Of a DNA stretch of 64,000 bases, positions 26,123 to 34,204 are shown piece by piece. Location of the stretch: positions 62,001 to 126,000 of the forward strand of contig NZ_JAOWLC010000008.1 in NCBI RefSeq assembly GCF_025751535.1, given 5' to 3'. Source of the DNA: Lentibacter sp. XHP0401. GTDB lineage: Bacteria > Pseudomonadota > Alphaproteobacteria > Rhodobacterales > Rhodobacteraceae. Each line of letters starts with the position of its first letter. Within the stretch, counting starts at the first letter, position 1. A program made the position numbers and the translations under genes. The notes beneath the pieces are model-generated. The model ran no database searches, was not told the origin of the DNA, and worked only from the letters and a program-made list of their open reading frames with translations.

Positions 26123-27408
26123 GAACAGAGATGATTATCCCTACCGCCGCCGAGATCCTGCAGATGTTGCAGCAGGCAAAGCCCCGCCCGACTTCCGACG
26201 CACCGCGTGACGCCCGTGGCATTTATGGCTTGTTCGATCATACCGGCGCCTTTCGCTATATTGGTTCGACTTCTTCAGAGGCCGAAACCTTCTACAAGCG
26301 GATCCATCAGCGCCATCGGACGGGATCGGAAACGCACAGTCATTATTTTGCGCGTATGTACAACACAGGCAGGATGTGGGTGGATCGCAAAGACCCCAAT
26401 ACGGTTCAGGAAATGAAGATCGTAAGGCGCCTTAGGCAGGCCTTCATCGGGCGCTATTGTGGAGCTGTTTGGGTTCCGTTGCCGGATCACGCCCCGATTG
26501 CACAGCTCGAGGCTGAGGTTATTGCCTTGGCGCCGGCCGAAATGATCGGTTGGAACAGGCGCGGTATGGACGCATATGACGAGCCGGTCGAACTTGTCGA
26601 CGCGTTGATCGAGAGCTTGTCGCTCAGTCCCTTTGAGCGCGCTGCAATCGGACGGCAGGAGAGCCGCTTTCGGGGTGTCATTTCGGTTCCGAGCGTTAAC
26701 AGGACTCTTAGCGCCACGTCCGGTTCCCTACCGGTTCTGCCTGAAGGGCCGTTTCGGTTCTTTGCTTTGGATGTCGAGACCGCAAACTATGACCGCTCCA
26801 GCATCTGTCAGTTGGGTCTGGCATGTGTCCGCGAAGACAACAGCATCGAGACTTGGGTCACACTTGTTGACCCGAAGACTGATCGTTGGGTTTTCAGTGA
26901 TCTCCACGGTATCACTCGCGATATGGTCGAAGGAGCTCCAACTATCGGTGCTGTTATCACTTTTCTGGAAGATGCGCTGACACAGCGCACTATCTATCAA
27001 CACTCCGGCTTTGATCGTAGCGCCATCCGTGCTGCTTGTAACGAGCTGGATCGCGTTGAGCCGGATTGGCACTGGCAGGACAGCGTGAGTGTCGCACGAA
27101 CCGCGTGGCCCGAGCTCAAGGGCAACGGTGGTCACGGTCTGGCGTCCCTGAAAACGCATCTTGGGCTGCGGTTTGAACACCATGATGCAGGTGAGGATGC
27201 CCGCGCCGCAGCACAGGTAGTATTGTTTGCAGAACAGGGAATTCAAGGTTTGGTCGATAGTTTCGATGTGCTCGACGACGAAGATGACAGGCCATTCCTG
27301 GCGAATGCTCCATCAGGGTCTAGCGAAGAAATACTGCCTGAATTGCAGGCGCGCGCGTGGCGAACCTTTGGGACGGAGCACGCTGACACAGGGAAATTTG
27401 AACAATAA
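26119..27408 (+). CDS. GIY-YIG nuclease domain fused to a DnaQ-like DEDDh exonuclease
   Basis: A 429-residue protein with two nuclease domains. Residues about 30-145 look like a GIY-YIG domain: RGIYGLFDHTGAFRYIGST, with G34-I-Y and Y47-I-G and a downstream QLEAEVIAL supplying the acidic residue. Residues about 212-375 are a DEDDh 3'-5' exonuclease: FFALDVETANYD (D218, E220), HSGFDRSAI (D299) and HHDAGEDARAAA (H355, D360). All catalytic positions are present. Fusions of DnaQ-like and UvrC/Cho-like GIY-YIG domains exist, but usually with the exonuclease first; here the order is reversed. The start may be GTG 26119 or ATG 26131. A role in DNA repair or defence is inference. Confidence 0.8.
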   Translation: MRTEMIIPTAAEILQMLQQAKPRPTSDAPRDARGIYGLFDHTGAFRYIGSTSSEAETFYKRIHQRHRTGSETHSHYFARMYNTGRMWVDRKDPNTVQEMKIVRRLRQAFIGRYCGAVWVPLPDHAPIAQLEAEVIALAPAEMIGWNRRGMDAYDEPVELVDALIESLSLSPFERAAIGRQESRFRGVISVPSVNRTLSATSGSLPVLPEGPFRFFALDVETANYDRSSICQLGLACVREDNSIETWVTLVDPKTDRWVFSDLHGITRDMVEGAPTIGAVITFLEDALTQRTIYQHSGFDRSAIRAACNELDRVEPDWHWQDSVSVARTAWPELKGNGGHGLASLKTHLGLRFEHHDAGEDARAAAQVVLFAEQGIQGLVDSFDVLDDEDDRPFLANAPSGSSEEILPELQARAWRTFGTEHADTGKFEQ

Positions 27409-27676
27409 CCATTTCTACCTGAAGAGTTTCCTGTCTTCCTTCCCAGATGATGTTATTGGCGGCGGCAACAGGGCAACTGCGGCCCCGCGCAATGTTACCA
27501 TCTCTTATGGCGGAGCAACGCCGGTCATGACGGACATTGATGGCTCGAAGAAGATCTTCCGTGATCGGTCCTGGGTGCGTTCGTTCTTCGAGTGTAATAC
27601 CGCTCGCGCAGGGGACGCAGTAGAGGTTTTTGAGTGCGCCCCGTATTGCTATGAGGTCAAGTTAATCCGAGCCTGA
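27398..27676 (+). CDS. Small protein resembling restriction-enzyme DNA-recognition domains
   Basis: About 92 residues from TTG 27398, overlapping the end of the GIY-YIG/DnaQ gene. The protein has NNNHFYLKSFLSSFPDDVIG, then TPVMTDIDGSKKIFRDRSWV and RSFFECNTARAGDAVEVFE, ending YCYEVKLI. This sequence of elements recalls the B3/EcoRII-N-type DNA-recognition fold (a beta-barrel with a 'G-D-x-V' strand), as found in some restriction enzymes. The start is uncertain: a longer open frame reaches back inside the upstream gene. Overlap with the nuclease gene suggests that the two products act together. Confidence 0.5.
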   Translation: MNNNHFYLKSFLSSFPDDVIGGGNRATAAPRNVTISYGGATPVMTDIDGSKKIFRDRSWVRSFFECNTARAGDAVEVFECAPYCYEVKLIRA

Positions 27677-27708
27677 CTTGCAACCCAGCCCTCCTAAATA
27701 CACCCAAA

Positions 27709-27729
27709 CGCCGCCCTTTTTGGGCGGTG
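27709..27729 (+). terminator. Hairpin terminator after the nuclease operon
   Basis: CCGCCC and GGGCGG arms enclose a TTTTT loop, 35 bp after the preceding stop codon. An outer AATACACC/GGTGTATT pairing could extend it. There is no long T-tract, so termination may be inefficient. Confidence 0.5.
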
Positions 27730-27739
27730 TATTCACGTC

Positions 27740-28213
27740 GGCTCTACGCTTTTACATGATCTCGAAATCAGGAGTATTGGCACTCAAGGATCATCCAGTC
27801 TCTGTTAGATACTAGCTTCCAGAAAGGTCCGCCTCCTGCGCAGAACGGAAATCTCTTCAAGGAGCAGCGACGGCAGGTCTCCGCCCGAACTGTCAAAGCG
27901 TTGCGAACGGCCTAGAGCGGACCTTGGCTTGCGTTACAATGGCGTGATTGCCGCACGCAAACAGGTCATCTGTAGGTGATGTGAAGTTGGATGCCAGCGG
28001 TCCATATCCGCGTTACCGGTAACTTTATTTGCAGCTCTGTCGAATCGCAACTTGTCCACTGTCCACCATGACAATCTGAGGATTTCTTTATCGTTTCATT
28101 GCCTCCTGAGGAATTTCAATGGGGCCTTGCAATCTCGGCGTTTGGTCGCATAGAGAGTTGTTAAACACCGCGTTAAGTGTAAGAGATGAATAAAGATTAA
28201 AAGGGAGAATAAG
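27740..28213. other. Intergenic stretch, no gene seen
   Basis: About 470 bases between the nuclease operon and the lipoprotein gene. Only short unconvincing frames are present. The part after 28,080 is AT-rich and probably contains the lipoprotein promoter; GGGAG at 28202-28206 is its ribosome site. Confidence 0.45.
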
Positions 28214-28555
28214 ATGCATAAATCGTTAGTTGCGGGGCTTTTGGGAGTAACTTTTCTAGCTGGGTGCGCCGGTGAACTACAAGAGGGGAAAAGAGTCTTT
28301 ATTGTTCCCCTCGACTCTACACACTTGAGCCAATGCAAAATGTTAGGGCGAGTTGAAGTTAACGCAGATATATCTGGTAAGTGGGATAGAAAAGATCAAA
28401 TTACTGAGATTAAAAATAGATTAAGAGATTCAGCTGCACAAAAATATCCGAATGCGGATACCGTTAGCCACCCAGAAATCAATTATAAATTTGGGGGAAA
28501 TCCCGACCCCAATATTGTAGGTATCGTTTTCAATTGCTTTAATAATAGTGTCTGA
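28214..28555 (+). CDS. Small lipoprotein, DUF4156-like
   Basis: A 113-residue secreted lipoprotein. The signal peptide ends in a lipobox LAGC (cysteine 19), after MHKSLVAGLLGVTFLAG. The mature part has CKMLGRVEVNADISGKW, ITEIKNRLRDSAAQKYPNAD and a late cysteine before the end, which matches DUF4156-type lipoproteins (cysteine, K-N-x-L-R-x-x-A-x-x, N-A-D-T-V). It starts after AAGGGAG. The gene is AT-rich and stands alone between IS remnants, so it is a likely acquisition. Confidence 0.72.
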   Translation: MHKSLVAGLLGVTFLAGCAGELQEGKRVFIVPLDSTHLSQCKMLGRVEVNADISGKWDRKDQITEIKNRLRDSAAQKYPNADTVSHPEINYKFGGNPDPNIVGIVFNCFNNSV

Positions 28556-28813
28556 CGTCAGCTCCCATTTGACAGATTTGAGCATTTGAATAAGGGAGGA
28601 TTTTTGGTTCGTGCGAAACCTTTTCGGGCGGCTCCATACAGACTTGGAACTTTGAGTTAATAAGCTGCTGACTTGGCTACGTCAGCTTTCTCTGCATGTG
28701 AGAGGTTCGGCTGCAGCTGCAGCGAACTTCCGCTTCCTGCCGATTCTGTGGAAAAACACCGTGTTGCTGGCGCAGAAATTCCCGTCTTGAGCAGGACACG
28801 AGCGCCTTTCTTT

Positions 28814-29569
28814 TCAGGCTTTGCGCGATTGCTGCGGTGCAGGAAAGATCTTGGCTAGTTTGCGGAGGTTTTGGGCGGTTGCGGCGAGGAGGAATTCGTC
28901 ATTTGCGCCGCATGGACAGCGTAATCGCAATCGTCCCAGCCTGAGGATGCGTTTGAGATGCGCGAAGAGCATTTCGACTTTCTTTCGCAGCCGCATCGAG
29001 ATGACGTACTGTTTGGTTTTGGCTATGTCACGGGCGACCTGTCGGGCATCTTCATGTTCTTCACGGGTGATCTTTCGCGCATCGGCTTTCGGGCAGCACT
29101 TCATCTTCGATGGGCAGGCTTGGCAGGTGTGTTTCAGAGCCTGGTATTTGGCAACGCCCTTGCCTGTGGGTTTCCGGTTCGGATCTGAGTAGTTGCGCCG
29201 GAACTGCTTGAGCGGTTCACCTTCGGGGCAGATGTATTGGTTATTCTCTGGATCCCATTCAAAGTCGGTGCGGGACCATGTGCCGTCTGTTCGACCTGCC
29301 TTATCAAGCACAGGAATGTGGGGTTTGATGTCGCGACCCACGAGCCATCCCAGCATTGGGCCTGATCCATAGGCGCTGTCTGCGATCAATCGCTCCGGAT
29401 CAATACCATGCTGCACCTTGATCCGATCCAGCATCGTGCGCACTGACCCAACTTCAGCCTGTCGGATCGACCGCGTGCCTTCAACGTCCACGATGACACT
29501 GTGGTCGGTGTCGATACGTGCAGGAGCGTCCTTCATCTCGGGATCCGAATCGGTCGCCTCAGGAATAGT
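28814..29569 (-). pseudogene. IS1182-type transposase, C-terminal half only
   Basis: The readable part encodes the second half of the DDE domain: TDSDPEMKDAPARIDTDHSV, RLIADSAYGSGPMLGWLVG, FEWDPENNQYICPEGEPLKQ, and a cysteine-bearing ACPSKMKC, ending VEMLFAHLKRILRLGRLRLR. An in-frame stop at about 29570 and the absence of the N-terminal half show truncation. The 5' end of this remnant forms the start of the 158-bp repeat that also appears at 22,480. Confidence 0.85.
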
Positions 29570-29674
29570 TTACGAAGTTTTCGCAAACGGTGTTTTGATT
29601 ACGGCCGTGACAGGCTGTCTGATTATTTAACGTTACAGGCTGTCCACAACTATCGCACCTGCGGTAGTTCCTCC
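29517..29674 (+). repeat. 158-bp direct repeat, copy 2 (copy 1 at 22,480-22,637)
   Basis: Same orientation as copy 1 and 156 of 158 positions identical by eye. Here the repeat is continuous with the rest of the IS1182 remnant, so this copy is likely the source of copy 1. Confidence 0.85.
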
Positions 29675-30086
29675 AACCCCCAGTCTAGGCTATGCTTTGT
29701 GTGCAACCTTGAGATGGGAGGAAGGTCATGTAAGTCGGTTCGCTGAGCTCTTTTGATTGCTGTTAGAAAGCAGAGATCAGAGATTTTTTCGCATACTTTT
29801 CAATAGCTTGACTCCGCCCCTTCAATCTCGTTATTTCCGCTAGGCCGTCTGCCACGGAGAGGCGCGGTCACCTCAAAGAAAAAATATCGCTGATGAAAGG
29901 CTTAACGAAACCGGAAGAACGGAAAAAAAGGGCACGCCAGAGGCGCGCCCGTTAGTTGAGGGCCTGATCGCCCGAATACACCCGCCACGATAGAGACCGC
30001 CAAAGGTCCCGGCAAGCGCGATCACCAGGCTTAGAATAAAAAACCTAATAATCCGGAAAGGGGAGCTTTCTGGAAAGGAGAAAGTC
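29675..30086. other. Intergenic region before tnsA
   Basis: About 410 bases with no convincing gene. It includes a leftward terminator-like hairpin (29,923-29,950) and AAAGGAG just before tnsA. A short hydrophobic leftward frame (RIIRFFILSLVIALAGTFGG, around 29,990-30,060) exists but overlaps the tnsA ribosome site and was not called. No transposon-end repeats were found here. Confidence 0.4.
29923..29950 (-). terminator. Leftward hairpin terminator
   Basis: GGGCACGCC and GGCGCGCCC arms (one mismatch) around an AGA loop are preceded by seven A residues on the + strand. Read on the - strand this is a stem followed by a T-run. No leftward gene ending here is certain. Confidence 0.45.
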
Positions 30087-30824
30087 ATGTCCATCTTCCT
30101 GGAGGAAGAACTCGCACGCAGACCGACCGAGAAGCAGCCTGCGCTCACGGTTCCGCCTATTCACGGGGTCCGGCCTTATTCCGGCTTTCGGAATCCCCTG
30201 ACTCGCAGCGAAGTTGCCCGGCGGGTTTCGACAACTTTCAGGACGAGGGCCACGAAAGGGAGCCCTGAAGTATATCATTTCGAAAGCCTGGCTGAATATG
30301 CGACCGCGCTCGATGTGCTTCTTGATCCCAAAGTTTATGGCATCGAGGTCCAGCTTGCACCGGTAATGTATCGCTGCCGTTATACAGAGGAATGGCTCCC
30401 ACATCATTTTGACATGCGTATCACCTTCGAAGATGGCCTCCGTCGCGCCGTGTTCGTTCGGAACGCCACGAGTTTGGCCAAGCCTGAGACCAAGGCTGAA
30501 ATTGAGGATATTTTCGCAGCAATTCCCTGTGACTTCGCCGATGAGGCAATAGTCGTGAATGGGGACCTATACACTCGAGCGTATCGGGATAACCTTTTCC
30601 GAGTTCATGAGGCATTTCAGATCAGCGACAACGACGCCGACAAGGCAATTGAAAGGGCGGCGTTTTCGACGAGCTTCTGGTCGCTCAAAGATTTGATCAG
30701 AAATTCAGGGCTTCCTTCGCCTCGTGGGTTTGACGCTGCCTTGCGCATGATCGGTCGCGGCGACCTCGCCGCCGACTGGTATTCGGTCATCTGGATACAC
30801 TCACGGGTGCAATTGAAAGCATGA
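30087..30824 (+). CDS. tnsA: TnsA-like transposition endonuclease, active site apparently degenerate
   Basis: A 245-residue protein as first gene of a tnsABC-type operon, preceded by AAAGGAG. It has the TnsA order: an early acidic residue in YHFESLAEYATALDVLL, then HHFDMRITFEDGLRRAVFVR, followed by a helical tail. In Tn7 TnsA the glutamate, aspartate and a following Q/V-x-K lysine cut the 5' ends of the element. Here the glutamate and aspartate are plausible, but the lysine position reads V-F-V-R-N, so the catalytic lysine is not visible. If cutting is lost, transposition would go through cointegrates. The stop overlaps tnsB by four bases. Confidence 0.65.
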   Translation: MSIFLEEELARRPTEKQPALTVPPIHGVRPYSGFRNPLTRSEVARRVSTTFRTRATKGSPEVYHFESLAEYATALDVLLDPKVYGIEVQLAPVMYRCRYTEEWLPHHFDMRITFEDGLRRAVFVRNATSLAKPETKAEIEDIFAAIPCDFADEAIVVNGDLYTRAYRDNLFRVHEAFQISDNDADKAIERAAFSTSFWSLKDLIRNSGLPSPRGFDAALRMIGRGDLAADWYSVIWIHSRVQLKA

Positions 30825-32971
30825 ATTACGAGCCCCTCTATCACGTTATGACCGGATCGCAGCTCGTCCTTGACGGGCGCAGCTGGCTTGTCACTGGGCG
30901 TGAGGAGCACGGCTATGCGGTAGAGGGCGTTGATGATAGCGAATGCATGACCCTCAAGTTCGATCGAGTCGATCAGGCGATCAAGGACCGGGACTGCGAG
31001 GTCATCAAACCGAAGGATGCAGAGAAGCGCGATATGCTGCTTCGCTATACTGGCGGCATTGAACTGATGGAGCAGCTTTCTGAAGAGCAGCAGAACACCA
31101 TCCGTTTCCGTTTGGCTATAGTCCTTGCGATCGACGCGCTTGAGGCAGAGGGGTACAAGATTACTCAACGAAATATCAGTAAGGGTGGTGAGTATCGCAG
31201 CCTCCTGTTGAGGCGCGCCGCAACGTTCCACAAAGAAGAAAACTATTCGGGACCTACGCGTGGTGGGCGGGTCAAGCTCGTTTTCACGGTGCCAGAGGGG
31301 CGCACGCTTAAGGAATATCAGGCCACGTTTCACGAATACGGTGAAAATCCTATCGTTCTAATGGACCGTGATCATATGAAAGGCAATCGGACAAGGCGGA
31401 TGAGTGCCTGTCAGGAGGCTTATATCGAGCACGTCGTATCCCTGTGGCAGGATAAAAGAAAACCTAAGTTGGCACCAATTATGAGGCTTGTTGAAGCTGA
31501 ATTTCATGTTCCTCCGCACGAACGGGCGAGTGGATTTAAGTTCCCATCGATCACAACCATCCGGGCCTGGATCAAAGCGCTGTCAGCTGTTGCCTTGGAG
31601 ATTGGACGAAACGGAATCAGGCATGCGCGAAACCGGAAAAACGCAGGCTCGACAGACATTCGCGCGCTCTCTTATGGCGAAAACGTTCAGGTTGATCAGG
31701 TCTATCTTTCGATTTTCACGAATACCGATGGGACCGTTGAAGCCAAGCGTATCGACCCGAAGAAAGTATCTGAAGATCTGGAAAAGGATGAGATAAGACG
31801 TCTTTGGCTCCATGTTATGATTGACATCGCGACACGTCTTCCTCTTGCCTGGATTATCTCAAAAACTGCTGATGCTGACCACACAGAAGCCCTTCTGCGC
31901 ATGGCGACCCGCGACAAGATACGGGAAAAGATTCGTTACGGCTGCAAGAAGGACCCTGCACCAGCGGTCCGGATCCGCAAATTCGAAGCGGATAACGGAA
32001 CAGCGACGCGGGCGGCCGTGATCTATGGAAGACAGCTCGGAGCGGGGATGACAATTATTCCGGGGCGGACGTATCACGCGTCCGATAAGCCTCACGTAGA
32101 AACCCTATTTGGGACTATGCAGTGGCAGGTCCTGAACTTCCTGCCGGGTTACACTGGTAGCCGCCCCGGCGAACTGAAGGACTATGACCCCAAGGGCTCA
32201 ACGGAAGTCACCCACGACGAAATTTATGGGACGCTCACCCGATACTTTGTCGACGAATATGCCCATACGGCGCATCGGGGAACCGGGATGTTTTCTGCAA
32301 CGCCATGGGAAAAGTATCAAGAAGTTCGGGAGACCTACCGAACAATCGAGCCTCCGTCCCAGAAAGAACGCTGCCTCCACCTGGGGGTCAAGACCGAGGT
32401 CAGCACGACCCCCGAAGGGGTCAAGGTCTTCAATATTCCCTTCAACTCGACCGAGCTTCAGAAGTTTGCCGGTGGCTGCTCTCGGAAGGTGACGGTTCAC
32501 CTCGATCCGGATGATCTTCGAACGGCATACGTGACCGCTGTCGGTCGTTCTGGGGAAATCGAGGTTAATCTGAGCATGACCGCTTTCAGCGACTTGACGT
32601 TAGAAGAAGCAATCAGCCTGATGGAGGAGGCATGCAGTCGCGACCCGAAGGCAGCAGAGCTCCACGACGCTCACTTGAGGGACGTGCGCAGAAGCCGGGC
32701 CCGGAGCTCTGGATACTTCCCGGATACGCGAGATCCATCCAACTACCAGACCATCGATCAACTGAGGCGCCGCGCAGACGGGCTGGCGCAGGTTTCGGTG
32801 CGTCCGTATAGCGAGACTGGACCTACTGCGCGGCCGGGCTACGTCACGGACCGCGAAGATGGTGCTCCGGTCTTCAAGGTTAGCGATACGACTGCCCCGC
32901 CAACATCAACTTCTCGTAAATCCCAGCCAGCCGGAATGTCCTTCAAGCCAATAAAGAAGAGCAAGCTATGA
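30821..32971 (+). CDS. tnsB: Mu/Tn7-type DDE transposase (TnsB/TniA)
   Basis: A 716-residue transposase of the retroviral-integrase superfamily. The catalytic triad is visible as D292 (ENVQVDQVYLSIF), D391 (RKFEADNGTATRAAV) and E427 (SDKPHVETLFGTMQWQ), the D-E spacing being the classic 35 residues. The N-terminal about 250 residues hold helix-turn-helix DNA-binding segments (LAPIMRLVEAEFHVPPHERA region). After the core come a Mu-transposase-like beta-barrel (about 530-600) and a flexible C-terminal tail ending in the basic KPIKKSKL, the typical TnsC-contact tail. It overlaps both tnsA and tnsC by ATGA. The catalytic residues are intact. Confidence 0.9.
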   Translation: MNYEPLYHVMTGSQLVLDGRSWLVTGREEHGYAVEGVDDSECMTLKFDRVDQAIKDRDCEVIKPKDAEKRDMLLRYTGGIELMEQLSEEQQNTIRFRLAIVLAIDALEAEGYKITQRNISKGGEYRSLLLRRAATFHKEENYSGPTRGGRVKLVFTVPEGRTLKEYQATFHEYGENPIVLMDRDHMKGNRTRRMSACQEAYIEHVVSLWQDKRKPKLAPIMRLVEAEFHVPPHERASGFKFPSITTIRAWIKALSAVALEIGRNGIRHARNRKNAGSTDIRALSYGENVQVDQVYLSIFTNTDGTVEAKRIDPKKVSEDLEKDEIRRLWLHVMIDIATRLPLAWIISKTADADHTEALLRMATRDKIREKIRYGCKKDPAPAVRIRKFEADNGTATRAAVIYGRQLGAGMTIIPGRTYHASDKPHVETLFGTMQWQVLNFLPGYTGSRPGELKDYDPKGSTEVTHDEIYGTLTRYFVDEYAHTAHRGTGMFSATPWEKYQEVRETYRTIEPPSQKERCLHLGVKTEVSTTPEGVKVFNIPFNSTELQKFAGGCSRKVTVHLDPDDLRTAYVTAVGRSGEIEVNLSMTAFSDLTLEEAISLMEEACSRDPKAAELHDAHLRDVRRSRARSSGYFPDTRDPSNYQTIDQLRRRADGLAQVSVRPYSETGPTARPGYVTDREDGAPVFKVSDTTAPPTSTSRKSQPAGMSFKPIKKSKL

Positions 32972-33930
32972 AATCCCTCTTTAATCCACAGATCGCCGAA
33001 ACGGCTGCTCGGAATACCGCCCGGCATTTTCCCCTTCATCGCGGCGAGAAACTCCGGACCACGTTCAGTGAACTGTTTAGTCGTCATATCGGGAACCTGA
33101 ATAGTGAGGTGTGGTTCGAGGGCGAACTGCTTTTGATCACTGGTCAAAGCGAGTCTGGGAAAACGCGGGAAACCAACGAGGTTCTAAACCTGCTCCACGC
33201 GGAGAAAGTCCCGCTGCCGAATGGCGACCCTGCGCGCATTGTTCAGTGCGATCTGAGCCGGGCAGGAGGATGGAAAGACCTCGGGAGGAGAACCCTGAAT
33301 GCAATGGGGTATGAACTCTCCGACAATGCCCGCCTCACCCAGAATGAAATCTGGTCGCGGGTCACGTATCAGGCTAAGGCTCAGGGTATCATTGGTATCC
33401 ACTTCGATGAAGTTCAGCATATTTTCGCCGGAAAGTCTGACAATGATCGGGAAATGGTTCTCGACAACTTCAAGACGCTCCTTAAATCAAGAGGATGGCC
33501 TTTGATGCTGATCATGTCCGGAGTTCCTGAACTCGCAGATCATGTCCGCTCTCTAGACCAGACCCAGAACAAGGTAACCCATGTCCATTTTGAGGGGATC
33601 GACCTGTCTGAGGACTTGGGTGTGATCCACGAGATCGTCGGCAGCTATGCTATGGAAAACGGTCTGGAGGTTGACGAAGATCTGATGACGGAAGATTTCT
33701 ATAGGCGTCTCGCGATAGCGGCTGCCTTGAGATGGGGAACACTTATTAAGATGACAATCGCCTCGATCGGAAAGGCGCGCGATTCAGGCTCAACTAGCTT
33801 GACCCTGGAACACTATGTGAACTTCTGGGCTGAGAAAGCTAACGTCAACGTCCTCGCGACGCCCTTCACCCAGGACGGATACGAGACGTTGTTCAGGCCG
33901 GACAAACCTTTCCAGGTGTCCCTCCTGTAA
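32968..33930 (+). CDS. tnsC: TnsC/TniB AAA+ transposition regulator
   Basis: A 320-residue ATPase that bridges target selector and transposase. Walker A is LITGQSESGKTRE (about residues 52-64) and Walker B is IIGIHFDEVQHIFAG (about 130-145). LMLIMSGVPELADHVRSL supplies the sensor region. Length is nearer to TniB (Tn5053 type) than to Tn7 TnsC (about 555). It is the last gene of the operon and is followed by a strong terminator at 33,955-33,980. Confidence 0.9.
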   Translation: MKSLFNPQIAETAARNTARHFPLHRGEKLRTTFSELFSRHIGNLNSEVWFEGELLLITGQSESGKTRETNEVLNLLHAEKVPLPNGDPARIVQCDLSRAGGWKDLGRRTLNAMGYELSDNARLTQNEIWSRVTYQAKAQGIIGIHFDEVQHIFAGKSDNDREMVLDNFKTLLKSRGWPLMLIMSGVPELADHVRSLDQTQNKVTHVHFEGIDLSEDLGVIHEIVGSYAMENGLEVDEDLMTEDFYRRLAIAAALRWGTLIKMTIASIGKARDSGSTSLTLEHYVNFWAEKANVNVLATPFTQDGYETLFRPDKPFQVSLL

Positions 33931-33954
33931 TTCTTCGACAACTAACTTCATAAG

Positions 33955-33980
33955 GAACCGCGCTTCGGCGCGGTTTTTTT
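33955..33980 (+). terminator. Rho-independent terminator of the tnsABC operon
   Basis: ACCGCG and CGCGGT arms around CTTCGG are followed by seven T residues. It begins 25 bp after the tnsC stop codon. Confidence 0.9.
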
Positions 33981-34033
33981 GTGCCCAGTTAGGCTTTGGT
34001 CCATCGTCTGGGATCTAAACAATTTGCGTAAGT

Positions 34034-34168
34034 TTATGGTTTCGTGGGCACGCTTATGGTTTTCTACTTTTCGGACCGGCTGTAAGACGTTGATGTCTAG
34101 CTGTTTTATTTTGATTCGCTTCACCGTCCGGACACGCTGCGCACTAATATGGTTTTTCTGGGTGCCCA
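34034..34168 (+). repeat. Putative transposon end: three TATGGTTT repeats (TnsB-binding-site-like)
   Basis: Three same-direction repeats: TTATGGTTTCG at 34034, TTATGGTTTTC at 34054 and AATATGGTTTTTC at 34146, each preceded by a GC-containing segment. The first two are spaced by exactly 20 bp. Tn7-family ends are built of several about 20-bp TnsB sites, so this is a plausible right end. The terminus is probably just after the last repeat, near CTGGGTGCCCA (34158-34168). That would leave about 36 bp to the mcl1 stop codon at 34205. Confidence 0.5.
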
Positions 34169-34204
34169 TTGGGCGCCCGTGGTGTTTGTGTGGATCGGTT
34201 CGAG

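Noticed and set aside
29873-30148. Leftward small hydrophobic ORF upstream of tnsA
   Set aside because: Overlaps the tnsA start and ribosome site and runs through a terminator-like hairpin; not convincing as a gene.
19518-33930. CRISPR-associated transposon (CAST)
   Set aside because: tniQ, tnsB and tnsC are present, but there is no cas gene and no CRISPR repeat array in the window; the tniQ size fits a DNA-binding TnsD-like protein.
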